Shown here: positions 16,867 through 24,331 of the stretch, in pieces
How the letters are laid out: every line of letters begins with the position of its first letter
Position numbering within the stretch: position 1 is the stretch's first letter
DNA from: a virus
Virus record (IMG/VR): IMGVR_UViG_3300038548_000420
Location: 1 to 50,224 of that record
Direction: 5' to 3' (one strand)
DNA: 50,224 nt
Notes under the pieces: model-generated
The model's input: only the letters and a program-made list of their open reading frames with translations
Told to the model about the DNA's origin: nothing
Database searches by the model: none
Position numbers and translations under genes: made by a program

Positions 16867-16950
16867 TAAGTTCCGCGCCGGCGTTCGCTTAGGGTGCCGG
16901 CGCGGCGCCCGCGAATTCAAATGTTCGCGGGGATCGGTGGGGGCTCGGAT

Positions 16951-17298
16951 ATGATCCGCGAAGACAGATCTACCACGCTCGACATGGAGCTCGATTTCGG
17001 TAGCGGCCTTGTCGTCACCGTTCCCTATTCTGGTTTTCAGGGCGCGCAGCCCGGCGATCCTGGTAATCAGTTGGTCCTCGACGCTATTCGCGATTTTATC
17101 TACGGGGAAATCGAGGACACGATCAGGCTGAACCAACTCCCGCAAGGCGATCCAGATAAAACAACTGATCCGGCAACGGAAGCTATGTTCTGGCGAGGAT
17201 CGGGCGGGCAAGCTGAGCTCGTATCCCGCCCCCTGATTGTTGCCGTAGCCTGGGATGGTGAGCGGTATCAGTACAGTTTCAGTGTGCCGCGCTCATGA
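16951..17298 (+). CDS. Hypothetical protein before the giant fibre gene
   Basis: 115 residues from ATG 16951, which has a GGTGGGGGC nine bases upstream; ATG 16921 and GTG 16894 are in-frame alternatives. Acidic, with TTLDMELDFGSGLVVTVPYSGFQGAQPGDPG and RPLIVAVAWDGERYQYSFSVPRS. It overlaps the fibre start by four bases, so it is probably co-translated. Not recognised; perhaps a fibre adaptor. Confidence 0.6.
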   Translation: MIREDRSTTLDMELDFGSGLVVTVPYSGFQGAQPGDPGNQLVLDAIRDFIYGEIEDTIRLNQLPQGDPDKTTDPATEAMFWRGSGGQAELVSRPLIVAVAWDGERYQYSFSVPRS

Positions 17299-20200
17299 CC
17301 TTTGATATTGGAAATGGTGTCCATGCCGAATGGCAAACGCTGGATCTTTTCACCGGCGTTCAAAACGCGGCGCAAGTATCGGTAGTCACAACACCGCTGA
17401 CGGGATTGCCAGACTCATGGTCCAGGGTTGTAAAGTTTGAGGGTAACGGCGCTGAGGGGGCGGTCGCTTATCCATTATTTGCGGAACGCACCAATGTAGC
17501 TTTGCCCACAGCAAATCATCTTATTTGGAGCGGATATTTACGCTGGACTGATGTTACGCCTGCGACGGCAGGTTTAATTTTAATAATTGGACTAAGTGAT
17601 GAAACGCCTTTCAACCTGGGCGCTTTGCAAATTCTGTTAGAAACAAATGGTGACCTTACGGTCACGGATGACGACAATAATACAATCGCGACCATTACTC
17701 CAGCAACGCACGGTCTGACAAACGATACATGGCACCTTTTTGAGATAAGGTATCTGCCAAGCGCCACCGTTGGTGAAGTGCAAATCTGGATAGACAAGAC
17801 TGAAGTTCTGGCAAATCAAACAAGTCAAGTGCTTGCCTCTTATGACGATATGAAAGTTGTTATTTTACAAGGCCCTACCGACACAGGGCAGGATATGTTT
17901 TTTGCCGGCGCGCATTCGCGGATCAATAGCACTGTTGTCGGCGACGTGCTGAACGATGATTTCGAGTGGGTAGGGCCATTCCAAACAGATACCGCGCATG
18001 ATGCTACCAGTGACTCCGGGGTTGGGGTAGGTAATGTCACTGGCGACACTCTAAATACTGGCACTTGGGGCATGATTAGTGAGACGCCAATAGATGCTGG
18101 TGCTGATCATAGGGCATTATACAGCGATGGCCCTCAAACTGGCGGTGTCAATCTTGATGCCGGTAGTAGGCAAGGCCCGGACGGCGATAGTCGCATTGAC
18201 GGCGATGCTGAAATTATTGGGATGCAGTTTGGCTTCTTTGGTCGTCGTGGCAATGGCCCCGCAACTGTTCATACGATTGTAGCGGGAAACAAGACCGACC
18301 AGTACGACGCCGCTGAGAGGTTTGAGCCCGCCCTGACAACCAGTACCTTAATGTATTTCCTCGTCACTGAGGATGCCGGGGCTGTTCCTCTTTCTACTCA
18401 AGACGGTTTGCTTGGTTTCGAAACGGACGGTAGCAGAGTTATTGAAAGCACTGAAATCGGCATGTTCATTTTGCATGTACCGAGCTCGGGCCCGCCGCCG
18501 GTATCCATTCTCGCGACATCGACCCACGCCGCTACGCTCAGCCTAGTCGTCAACAAGAATCTGGCGGTCGCCCACGCGGCGGCGGCCTCGCTTTCGAGGC
18601 TGCTAGATCTCGCGAAAACTATCGCGGCGAGCCATTCCGCGGCCGCGCTCTTGGCGACCAAGACCTCGAGGTTCTTGACGCTGACCGCGAGCCATTCCGC
18701 GGCCGCGACGCTCACGCAACCAGCGACTTTCCGGCGCACGCTGGCGGCCACGCATACCGCCGCCGCGACGCTGACCCAGCCGGCCGCCTTCCGGCGCACC
18801 CTGGCCGCGGCCCATGCCGCCGGCGCCACTCTTTCCGATATCACCGCGCGCTTCCGCACGATCGCCGCCAGTCATGCCGCGGCCGCAACGCTGACGAAGC
18901 GGCAATTCGAGACCCTCGCCGCCTCAGCCACCCACGCGGCGAGCCTGACAACCTCTCTCATTTTCAGCCGGACGCTCGCCGCCTCGCATTCGGCCGCCGC
19001 GTCCTTGACGCTAATCCCTGGCAAGACCCTGGCGGTCGGGCACTCGGCGGCCCCGAGCCTGACGCGAATCGTGAATCGATTCAGGACTCTCGCCGCCGCC
19101 CATGCCGCCGCCGCCACGCTCACCCAGCCCGCGACTTTCCTACGCACGCTCGCGGCGACGCATTCGGCCGCCGCCTCTCTCGGCGTGATCGAGATGCAAG
19201 TCGAGGGCTTGCCCGTTCCCCATATCTCTACACCGAGCCTGACTACAATCACGAGCCGCTTGCTCTCGATCCTGGCGGCGACGACCTCGGTTGCGACGCT
19301 GACCCAGCCCGCCACATTCCGGCGAACGCTCGCGGCCTCAGCGGCGCACGCGCCGGCGCTCAGTAGTCAGCTCACGATCAACCGGACGCTGGCGGCGGCG
19401 CACACGGCGGCGGCGAGCCTGACAATCGAGCCACGGAAGAATCTCGCCGTCTCGCATACCGCGAGCGCGTCGCTTACGCTCGAAAAATCACTATTCCGCT
19501 CGCTCTTGGCGACGACCACGCATGCACCGACGCTGACCAAGAAATCGTTCGTGACTCTAGCGGCGAGCCATTCCGCGGCGGCGAGCGTGACGAAGCGCCA
19601 ATTCCGCACGCTGGCGGCGGCTCATGTCGCCTCGGCTTCGGTGGTCATGCGGCAATTCCGCACGCTGGCGGCGGCGCATGCGGCGGCGGCCACGCTCACC
19701 CAGCCCGCGACTTTCCTACGCACGCTCGCGGCGGCTCACGTCGCGGCGCCCGCGCTGACCCCGCTGAGAACGAAGACGCTGGCGGCGAGCCATACCTCGG
19801 CGGCTACCCTCTCGCTCTTGCTCGACCTGAAGTTGACGCTCGCCGCCTCGCACACGGCGACGCCAACGATCATGACGGTGAGCGGCGAATCTGTCGCGAT
19901 CATGGCGGCCCATGTCGCGGCCGCGAGCTTGACGACTCAAGTCAGTCGCTTCCGATCGATCCTCGCCTCTCATTCCGCGGCCGCCTCTCTGTCGCCGATT
20001 GCGTCGCGCTTGATCTCGATCCAGGCCGTGCATTCGGCGAGCGCGAGCCTGACCAAAAAGATCGGTGAAACCCTCACCGCCGCTCATTCGGCGAGCGCGA
20101 GCCTCACTACCCTCCTGACGATCCCGCAGGCGCTCACAGCGGGCCACACAGCGGCCGCGACGCTAACGAGGCTCTCCCAGCTCAAGCGATCCCTGATAGC

Positions 20201-20993
20201 GGCTCACACAGCGGCCCCGACGCTCACCACGCTCGCCCAGCGCGTCCGCACACTGACAGCGGCCCACGCCGCCGCGGCGAACCTCGCGACGATCACCGCG
20301 CGCAAGCTGACGCTTTCGGCCGGGCATTCCGCCGCGGCTGTTTTGAATACCTCAACAGCATTCCACAAGACGCTCGCCGCCTCGCATGCCGCCGCGGCCA
20401 CGCTTTCGCCGGCGCTGACGGTTCACCGAACGCTGGCGGCCACGCATTCGGCGGCGGCGACGCTCGGCACGGATCGAACGGCTCGCGAGACCGTCTCAGC
20501 CACTCACTCGGCCGCCGCCTCTATCGTGATCGTGGTCAGCCGCAAGCGCTCGATCCTCGCCATCGCCTCGCATGCCCCGGCCCTCGCCAAGAAATCGGCC
20601 GTGACTCTGGCGGCGTCGGCCGTCCATTCGGCAAATTTGATCGCGCTCGCCGGAACCCTTCTCCAGGCCAACTCGGTCCACGCCCCGACCTTGACGAAGA
20701 AGCTGAGCTTGGGGCGCACGGCTCTTTCGGTCGCGGCAAGTCATGCCCCCACGCTGACGGTTATAGCGAGCCGCGAGATCTCGATCGCCGTGGCGGCCAC
20801 CCATTCGGCGAGCCTCTCGACGGCGCTCACGATAAAGAGCACACTGCTCGCGTCGGTTTCGCACGCCCCGTTCCTCTCGCCGGCATATCGACCGACCGGG
20901 AACGTCACCGATTTGCTGGGCGGGCGCGAGCTGATCACAGATCTTGAGGGCGGCAGAGAGCTCGTCACGGAACTGATCGGGAGCGTCAAATGA
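17295..20993 (+). CDS. Giant repetitive tail-fibre / receptor-binding protein
   Basis: 1232 residues. Residues about 1-405 look like a concanavalin/laminin-G-like module followed by a beta region: HLIWSGYLRWTDVTPATAGLILIIGLSDETPFNLGALQI, TWHLFEIRYLPSATVGEVQIWIDKTEVL, DDFEWVGPFQTDTAHDATSD. From about 405 to 1195 the protein is a run of roughly 20-residue repeats with consensus TLAASHSAAATLTxxxxxxR. The end carries a small repeat, LLGGRELITDLEGGRELVTEL. DNA of the N-terminal module is clearly lower in GC than the repeat region, indicating different origins. Long repetitive shafts plus a sugar-binding-type head fit a host-recognition fibre; which end faces the host is not decided. It overlaps genes on both sides by four bases. 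Confidence 0.8.
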   Translation: MTFDIGNGVHAEWQTLDLFTGVQNAAQVSVVTTPLTGLPDSWSRVVKFEGNGAEGAVAYPLFAERTNVALPTANHLIWSGYLRWTDVTPATAGLILIIGLSDETPFNLGALQILLETNGDLTVTDDDNNTIATITPATHGLTNDTWHLFEIRYLPSATVGEVQIWIDKTEVLANQTSQVLASYDDMKVVILQGPTDTGQDMFFAGAHSRINSTVVGDVLNDDFEWVGPFQTDTAHDATSDSGVGVGNVTGDTLNTGTWGMISETPIDAGADHRALYSDGPQTGGVNLDAGSRQGPDGDSRIDGDAEIIGMQFGFFGRRGNGPATVHTIVAGNKTDQYDAAERFEPALTTSTLMYFLVTEDAGAVPLSTQDGLLGFETDGSRVIESTEIGMFILHVPSSGPPPVSILATSTHAATLSLVVNKNLAVAHAAAASLSRLLDLAKTIAASHSAAALLATKTSRFLTLTASHSAAATLTQPATFRRTLAATHTAAATLTQPAAFRRTLAAAHAAGATLSDITARFRTIAASHAAAATLTKRQFETLAASATHAASLTTSLIFSRTLAASHSAAASLTLIPGKTLAVGHSAAPSLTRIVNRFRTLAAAHAAAATLTQPATFLRTLAATHSAAASLGVIEMQVEGLPVPHISTPSLTTITSRLLSILAATTSVATLTQPATFRRTLAASAAHAPALSSQLTINRTLAAAHTAAASLTIEPRKNLAVSHTASASLTLEKSLFRSLLATTTHAPTLTKKSFVTLAASHSAAASVTKRQFRTLAAAHVASASVVMRQFRTLAAAHAAAATLTQPATFLRTLAAAHVAAPALTPLRTKTLAASHTSAATLSLLLDLKLTLAASHTATPTIMTVSGESVAIMAAHVAAASLTTQVSRFRSILASHSAAASLSPIASRLISIQAVHSASASLTKKIGETLTAAHSASASLTTLLTIPQALTAGHTAAATLTRLSQLKRSLIAAHTAAPTLTTLAQRVRTLTAAHAAAANLATITARKLTLSAGHSAAAVLNTSTAFHKTLAASHAAAATLSPALTVHRTLAATHSAAATLGTDRTARETVSATHSAAASIVIVVSRKRSILAIASHAPALAKKSAVTLAASAVHSANLIALAGTLLQANSVHAPTLTKKLSLGRTALSVAASHAPTLTVIASREISIAVAATHSASLSTALTIKSTLLASVSHAPFLSPAYRPTGNVTDLLGGRELITDLEGGRELVTELIGSVK
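18500..20880 (+). repeat. About 40 tandem ~60-bp coding repeats in the fibre gene
   Basis: The repeat unit encodes TLAA-[ST/A]-H-x-AAA-x-L-T plus 5-7 variable residues. Unit length varies slightly by in-frame changes. Some stretches are identical at the DNA level: the segment coding ATLTQPATFLRTLAA is the same around 19111-19152 and 19690-19731, which points to recent duplication or conversion within the gene. Many units carry CATTC/CATGC-GGC-GGC runs, which create long spurious frames on the other strand. Confidence 0.85.
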
Positions 20994-21352
20994 CCAAATA
21001 CAACCAAGATTTCCGGATGAAATCGGGCGACGTTCGGACCCTCCGATATACTTGCAAGGACGATGATGATGTATCGGCGCTGGACTTTACGCTCGGGAGC
21101 CTGAAATTCGGCATGACGCCGTTGAAAAAGTTCGATGGCTTGCCGACCTCGATCTCGAAATCAAGCGGCTCCGGTATCAGCATAGAGGGAGCGCCGACCC
21201 TCGGGATTGTGCTCGTCGCGCTCGACGCCGCCGACAGCGACGCGCTCAAAGGCGACTTTGTCGCTGAGCTGGAATATGTGGACGGGACCGGGCGGCTTTC
21301 GACGCTGGCGACCGGAATCGCAAAGGTCGTCGCCGATATCAGATTCCCCTGA
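20990..21352 (+). CDS. BppU-like / fibre-associated beta protein
   Basis: 120 residues: MTKYNQDFRMKSGDVRTLRYTCKDDDDVSALDFTLGSLKFGMTPLKKF...GIVLVALDAADSDALKGDFVAELEYVDGTGRLSTLATGIAKVVADI. The pattern (polar start, then strand pairs describing a value/limit and ending in a GxVxVxxDI strand) is that of the N-terminal domain of baseplate upper proteins and related fibre accessory proteins. It is last in the operon and overlaps the fibre stop by four bases. Its stop meets a convergent gene with no terminator visible. Confidence 0.6.
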   Translation: MTKYNQDFRMKSGDVRTLRYTCKDDDDVSALDFTLGSLKFGMTPLKKFDGLPTSISKSSGSGISIEGAPTLGIVLVALDAADSDALKGDFVAELEYVDGTGRLSTLATGIAKVVADIRFP

Positions 21353-21538
21353 TCATGCCTCCTTTCGGCGACCGATGTTCAGCCGCAAAATAATTTGTTC
21401 GCCGGGGTATGCCTTTTCGGTCGGCTCTAGAAACTCAAGCCTGTGGCTTTTCCCGTCGACGTCCTCGGCCGTGATCGCGATCAACCGGCCCATGCACGGG
21501 GCGTCTAAATCGATTGTTTGCGTTTCCGTTGTTGTCAT
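21353..21538 (-). CDS. Small hypothetical protein
   Basis: 61 residues from the ATG after GGAGGATAAGCCA; it overlaps the upstream gene by four bases. MTTTETQTIDLDAPCMGRLIAITAEDVDGKSH... ending in a basic LRLNIGRRKEA. Beta-type composition, no motif. Last gene of the minus-strand block of small genes. Confidence 0.65.
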   Translation of the reverse strand: MTTTETQTIDLDAPCMGRLIAITAEDVDGKSHRLEFLEPTEKAYPGEQIILRLNIGRRKEA

Positions 21539-21780
21539 TGGCTTATCCTCCCGGCCTCGTTGACGATTGCGCTGAAAAATCTGTCCCCTTCCCCGGTCGG
21601 CCTGACAGTCATGTGGTCGAATCCCATCTTCACGCCGAGTCTTTTCCAAGCAGCGTTAGCGTTTTCCTGTTGGCTGGGTGGCTCGCCACATTGAAGCATG
21701 ATCATCGGAACCGGCTTCATGCGAGACATCAATTCCGCTAGATCGTCAGGGGTCATTTCAAAGTCTACTCGGTTTGGCAT
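21535..21780 (-). CDS. Small hypothetical protein
   Basis: 81 residues, MPNRVDFEMTPDDLAELMSRMKPVPMIMLQCGEPPSQQENANAAWKRLG... preceded by AGAGAGGATCAGAG, one of the clearest copies of the phage leader. Contains an N-terminal amphipathic helix with TPDDLAELMSRM. The gene lies just downstream of the tRNA, which suggests that the tRNA is processed from a common transcript. Not recognised. Confidence 0.65.
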   Translation of the reverse strand: MPNRVDFEMTPDDLAELMSRMKPVPMIMLQCGEPPSQQENANAAWKRLGVKMGFDHMTVRPTGEGDRFFSAIVNEAGRISQ

Positions 21781-21807
21781 CTCTGATCCTCTCTCTGGTT
21801 TCGCTTG

Positions 21808-21880
21808 TTGGCCCGGCGGGAATTGAACCCGCGACCTTCCGCTTATAAGGCGGATGCTCTAACCGCTGAGCTACGAGCCA
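21808..21880 (-). tRNA. tRNA-Ile, anticodon UAU
   Basis: 73-nt cloverleaf on the minus strand. Acceptor TGGCTCG/CGGGCCA (one G-U), D-stem GCTC/GAGC, anticodon stem TCCGC/GCGGA with loop CTTATAA (anticodon TAT), T-stem GCGGG/CCCGC with loop TTCAATT, discriminator A; CCA is not encoded. It should read AUA, a codon that is rare in this GC-rich DNA. Confidence 0.93.
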
Positions 21881-21916
21881 TCATTCGCATTTTTCGACCG
21901 CAAAATATTCCCCAAA

Positions 21917-22312
21917 TTATTCCCGATCCCGATGCGCAAGGTGGCCCAGATAAATCGAGGCGACCCTGTGGCTGGTCGCAAGATCGGCTTTATAGAGGGT
22001 CCAGAGCCACCAGCAAACGAACAGGATCGAGTGCTGCGCCGGCGCGCGCGGGAACCCATGCGTCTCCCAAAAGCGCCAATTCGCTTTCTCTTGCTCAAGA
22101 TGAAGCCGAGGGCATAGCGGGACGACATAGGGGATCGATGGCTTGCGCCCCATGCCTGGGAGCTCTTTCGCAAACCAATCGTCGGCGCCCCTTATGTGCG
22201 CAACCTGCACGCTCGGATCGCCCGAAATTATGCACGGGAGACTGGCGATCCACCCAAAGTAATGACCCTCAGCCGGCGAATGCCGCGGCGGGATTGAGTT
22301 CGTGAGTTTCAA
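21917..22312 (-). CDS. HNH-type nuclease-like protein (Ref/DUF968-like)
   Basis: 131 residues. The order is: LPCIISGDPSVQVAHIRGADDW...GMGRKPSIPYVVPLCPRLHLEQEKANWRFWETHGF. This is the Ref/NinG-like HNH layout, in which Cys/His near the first strand, a G-x-G-R-K-P turn and a PLCxxxHxxxH segment make the metal site. Here the second half reads PLCPRLHLEQE, so the final His is replaced by Glu; whether it is active is uncertain. The second half (ILFVCWWLWTLYKADL) is unusually hydrophobic. Possible roles are recombination or DNA processing. Confidence 0.6.
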   Translation of the reverse strand: MKLTNSIPPRHSPAEGHYFGWIASLPCIISGDPSVQVAHIRGADDWFAKELPGMGRKPSIPYVVPLCPRLHLEQEKANWRFWETHGFPRAPAQHSILFVCWWLWTLYKADLATSHRVASIYLGHLAHRDRE

Positions 22313-22686
22313 TCTGATTCCCCCTCTGTTTCGCGGCCCGGATAACGACAGACCTCGTCGCCGAGCGGATACTCGCTCGTCTCAGTGTAGACCCGCCCGC
22401 TCTCGCCGGTGTGGACCCGCCCGCCATGCGCCGGCGCCTTGCATGGGATCAGGGCCAAGCGCGGATCGTCAGGGCGCCCAGCGGCCGTCACAATCGCGCT
22501 GTAGCCGCATGTGCAAGAGATCAGCCAATGGCCGACTCCACGGGCGGGATATTTCAGGTCGACGCGGCAATGTGGTAGGAACGGATCTTTCCTGAGATCA
22601 CCGACGACACCATGAGGAAATCGCGGATCGGGCGGGCATTGCGGCTCGCGCCCCGCGTCGATCCATTCGAGCGTGCGGGTGTTCAT
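22309..22686 (-). CDS. Hypothetical protein with a CTCGY metal-type motif
   Basis: 125 residues. HWLISCTCGYSAIVTAAGRPDDPR resembles half of a zinc ribbon; other Cys are at ECPP/PHC and IPC positions. Numerous Arg/Pro/Gly. It overlaps both neighbours by four bases, showing tight coupling. I cannot name it. Confidence 0.6.
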   Translation of the reverse strand: MNTRTLEWIDAGREPQCPPDPRFPHGVVGDLRKDPFLPHCRVDLKYPARGVGHWLISCTCGYSAIVTAAGRPDDPRLALIPCKAPAHGGRVHTGESGRVYTETSEYPLGDEVCRYPGRETEGESD

Positions 22687-22994
22687 GCGCCCCCCAATTT
22701 CACGGCGCTCTGGACGAACGCGATGCCTTCCTCGTGGTCCATGACGGGTTCGACGATTTCGCCGGCCATCATGCTGTGGGTTTCGACTAAGACTTGATCT
22801 GGCATGCCCTCACGAACGAACCGACAAACGATCTCATATGTCCCGGTCACCGGCACGACGAACTCGCTCATACCGCGCATAGCGGGCCCCGTCCAAAGTT
22901 GCTTTCCCAAGGGCAAGGCGGGCGCCAGAGCGGGGGCCAGAGCCGCGCCGGCAAGCGAGCCGATGACGGCCCGCCGGGATACCTTGGCGCTCAT
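22683..22994 (-). CDS. Small exported-type protein with twin-arginine signal
   Basis: 103 residues starting MSAKVSRRAVIGSLAGAALAPALAPALPLG. SRRAVIG followed by a 17-residue Ala/Leu core and a Pro/Ala end is a twin-arginine (Tat) signal pattern. The mature part is short and beta-like (MSEFVVPVTGTYEIVCRFVREGMPDQVLVETHS). The adjacent gene has a very similar N-terminus, so the two probably arose by duplication. Function unknown; periplasmic or envelope placement is inferred. Confidence 0.7.
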   Translation of the reverse strand: MSAKVSRRAVIGSLAGAALAPALAPALPLGKQLWTGPAMRGMSEFVVPVTGTYEIVCRFVREGMPDQVLVETHSMMAGEIVEPVMDHEEGIAFVQSAVKLGGA

Positions 22995-23212
22995 GAGGCG
23001 ACCTCTCTGGTGATCTCCGCGCCCGGCCAGCTCAGCGTGGTGGTGATCGGCTCAAAGATCGGCATTTGAGAGCCGAAATTTGAGAGTTGGATCCCCTCGA
23101 AAAACATGTAGGCCGGCCCACCGCCTGTGAAGATTCTCGCCGGCAAGACCGGGGCGAACGCCACGGCCGCGACCGAACCGAGGAACGAGCGGCGCGAGAT
23201 CTTGCTTGTCAT
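22991..23212 (-). CDS. Second small protein with a twin-arginine signal
   Basis: 73 residues starting MTSKISRRSFLGSVAAVAFAPVLPARIF. SRRSFLG is the textbook Tat motif S-R-R-x-F-L-K/G. The remainder is about 45 residues (GGGPAYMFFEGIQLSNFGSQMPIFEPITTTLSWPG). Start chosen at the ATG that overlaps the neighbouring stop; the frame extends further upstream but into that gene. Parallel in form to the 22683-22994 product. Confidence 0.7.
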   Translation of the reverse strand: MTSKISRRSFLGSVAAVAFAPVLPARIFTGGGPAYMFFEGIQLSNFGSQMPIFEPITTTLSWPGAEITREVAS

Positions 23213-23490
23213 GGCGGCAACTCCTTTCGGACTGAGGCGACCACGGCTTCGCATTCATCTCTCATGAGATCAAGCCTCGCGGCGGTTTCGTCGAATGCGT
23301 GATGCCTCAGAACCCCGGCGACGGCCGGAAGCGAGGCGATGACCGGCAAGAGCGCCTCGATCAGTTTCTCTCTCGCCTCGATAGTGACCACCTCCCCGCG
23401 AAGCCAAGCGCCCTGAATCACGCCCGCCGAGTAAGCGGTATCGCCGCTCGCGATCGCGGCCTCGATCCGCACTCTCGTTTGATCGGCCAT
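23209..23490 (-). CDS. Small helical hypothetical protein
   Basis: 93 residues, MADQTRVRIEAAIASGDTAYSAGVIQGAWLRGEVVTIEAREKLIEALLPVIASLPAVAGVLRHHAF... Largely helical with no membrane span. The ATG shares one base with the preceding stop. Followed by the Tat-signal pair with a four-base overlap. Not recognised. Confidence 0.6.
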   Translation of the reverse strand: MADQTRVRIEAAIASGDTAYSAGVIQGAWLRGEVVTIEAREKLIEALLPVIASLPAVAGVLRHHAFDETAARLDLMRDECEAVVASVRKELPP

Positions 23491-23903
23491 CAGCCGTCCT
23501 CCAATCCGAAAAGCAAGTCCCGGCCGTGCGGCGGGACATGGCCCGCCTCTCGCCACCGCGGAAATGGGAGTTCAGCGCCGCGGTGCCACCAGCGGCGCCG
23601 AAGCCCTTGGAAGCCCGGAATTGCGTCGAGGATTGTGACCGCCACGGCCCCGCCCTCTCTGATGATCTGGCCGCCGCGCGCGCCCAATCCCATTTGAATG
23701 TTGACGCGGGTCACGGGCGCATATCCGCGTAGCCGGCCGTGGGCGACGATATAAAATCGATCGCCCGGTTTTATCTCTTGGATCAGCCTGTGGCCGGTAT
23801 TCCAAGCCCATTGCACGCCAGTATCCTCGGTCCCCGCCGGGTCGCCCTCGGCGATCCATTCCAGCCAAAAAGACTTCGGGCATGTGCCCACAAGATCAAC
23901 CAT
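23490..23903 (-). CDS. EVE/ASCH-like PUA-fold protein (tentative)
   Basis: 137 residues. The opening MVDLVGTCPKSFWLEWIAEGDPAG, then W-rich TGVQWAWNTGHRLIQEIKPGDRFYIVAHGRLRGYAPVTRV is the shape of EVE/ASCH (PUA-like) domains: a start strand, a K-P-G-D-R turn and a G-R-I/L-x-G-x strand. Members bind modified bases or RNA; in a phage with several DNA-modification genes a reader role is conceivable but unproven. C-terminal RRRWWHRGAELPFPRWREAGH is also typical of this rhizobial-type group. Confidence 0.5.
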   Translation of the reverse strand: MVDLVGTCPKSFWLEWIAEGDPAGTEDTGVQWAWNTGHRLIQEIKPGDRFYIVAHGRLRGYAPVTRVNIQMGLGARGGQIIREGGAVAVTILDAIPGFQGLRRRWWHRGAELPFPRWREAGHVPPHGRDLLFGLEDG

Positions 23904-24177
23904 CTTTCAGATCCTCGGCGAGAGCGCTCAAGACCGCGGGGAGCGCGGCATAGCGCTTGACGACGCCGCCGATCTCCTCGCCCGTAATCGCGCGGAACAT
24001 GAGCCCGCCGGTCTCGATACTCTGAAATCCGGCTGCGCATAGAAACTCACGCTCGACGCTCCATTTCAGAAGATAGGGCGTCCAATCCGCGTCGAACCCG
24101 ACAAAGAAACCGGGCTCGCCCTCGGGCGGCAATCCCTCGTGAATGTCGAAAGTGTAGTTCGTGAAGTGGGTCGGCAT
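23896..24177 (-). CDS. Small hypothetical protein
   Basis: 93 residues, MPTHFTNYTFDIHEGLPPEGEPGFFVGFDADWTPYLLKWSVEREFLCAAGFQSIETGGLMF... with a helical end (KRYAALPAVLSALAEDL). It follows the candidate AUA-start gene by one base. No motif recognised. Confidence 0.6.
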   Translation of the reverse strand: MPTHFTNYTFDIHEGLPPEGEPGFFVGFDADWTPYLLKWSVEREFLCAAGFQSIETGGLMFRAITGEEIGGVVKRYAALPAVLSALAEDLKDG

Positions 24178-24178
24178 C

Positions 24179-24331
24179 TCATATCCCCTCGAATCTGATG
24201 ACCAGACCGTCCTTGTATCGAACGGTCAGGCCGGTTGCGTCGAAATGCCATTCTGCGGACCAGTGCTTTTCGACGATGCGCTTTGCGAGCTTTCGCTCGC
24301 GGCGGGTCGGTTCCTCTGGCGGTTCAGCTAT
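24179..24331 (-). CDS. Candidate 50-residue gene with an AUA start codon
   Basis: The interval between two well-defined genes is filled by an open frame coding AEPPEEPTRRERKLAKRIVE...WSAEWHFDATGLTVRYKDGLVIRFEGI. A stop lies ten codons upstream of the GCT codon that follows the proposed start, and no ATG, GTG, TTG or CTG occurs between, so ATA is the best placed start: GAGGGGG sits seven bases before it, and it overlaps the preceding stop as ATAG, like the ATGA overlaps elsewhere in this block. Codon use and composition match its neighbours. A sequencing error (ATG read as ATA) would also explain it. Confidence 0.5.
   Translation of the reverse strand: MAEPPEEPTRRERKLAKRIVEKHWSAEWHFDATGLTVRYKDGLVIRFEGI

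Noticed and set aside
18398-20739. Many minus-strand frames of 60-150 codons inside the fibre gene
   Set aside because: They arise from the codon-phased GCG/GCC repeats of the fibre; each shows the same Ala/Arg repeat in another phase.
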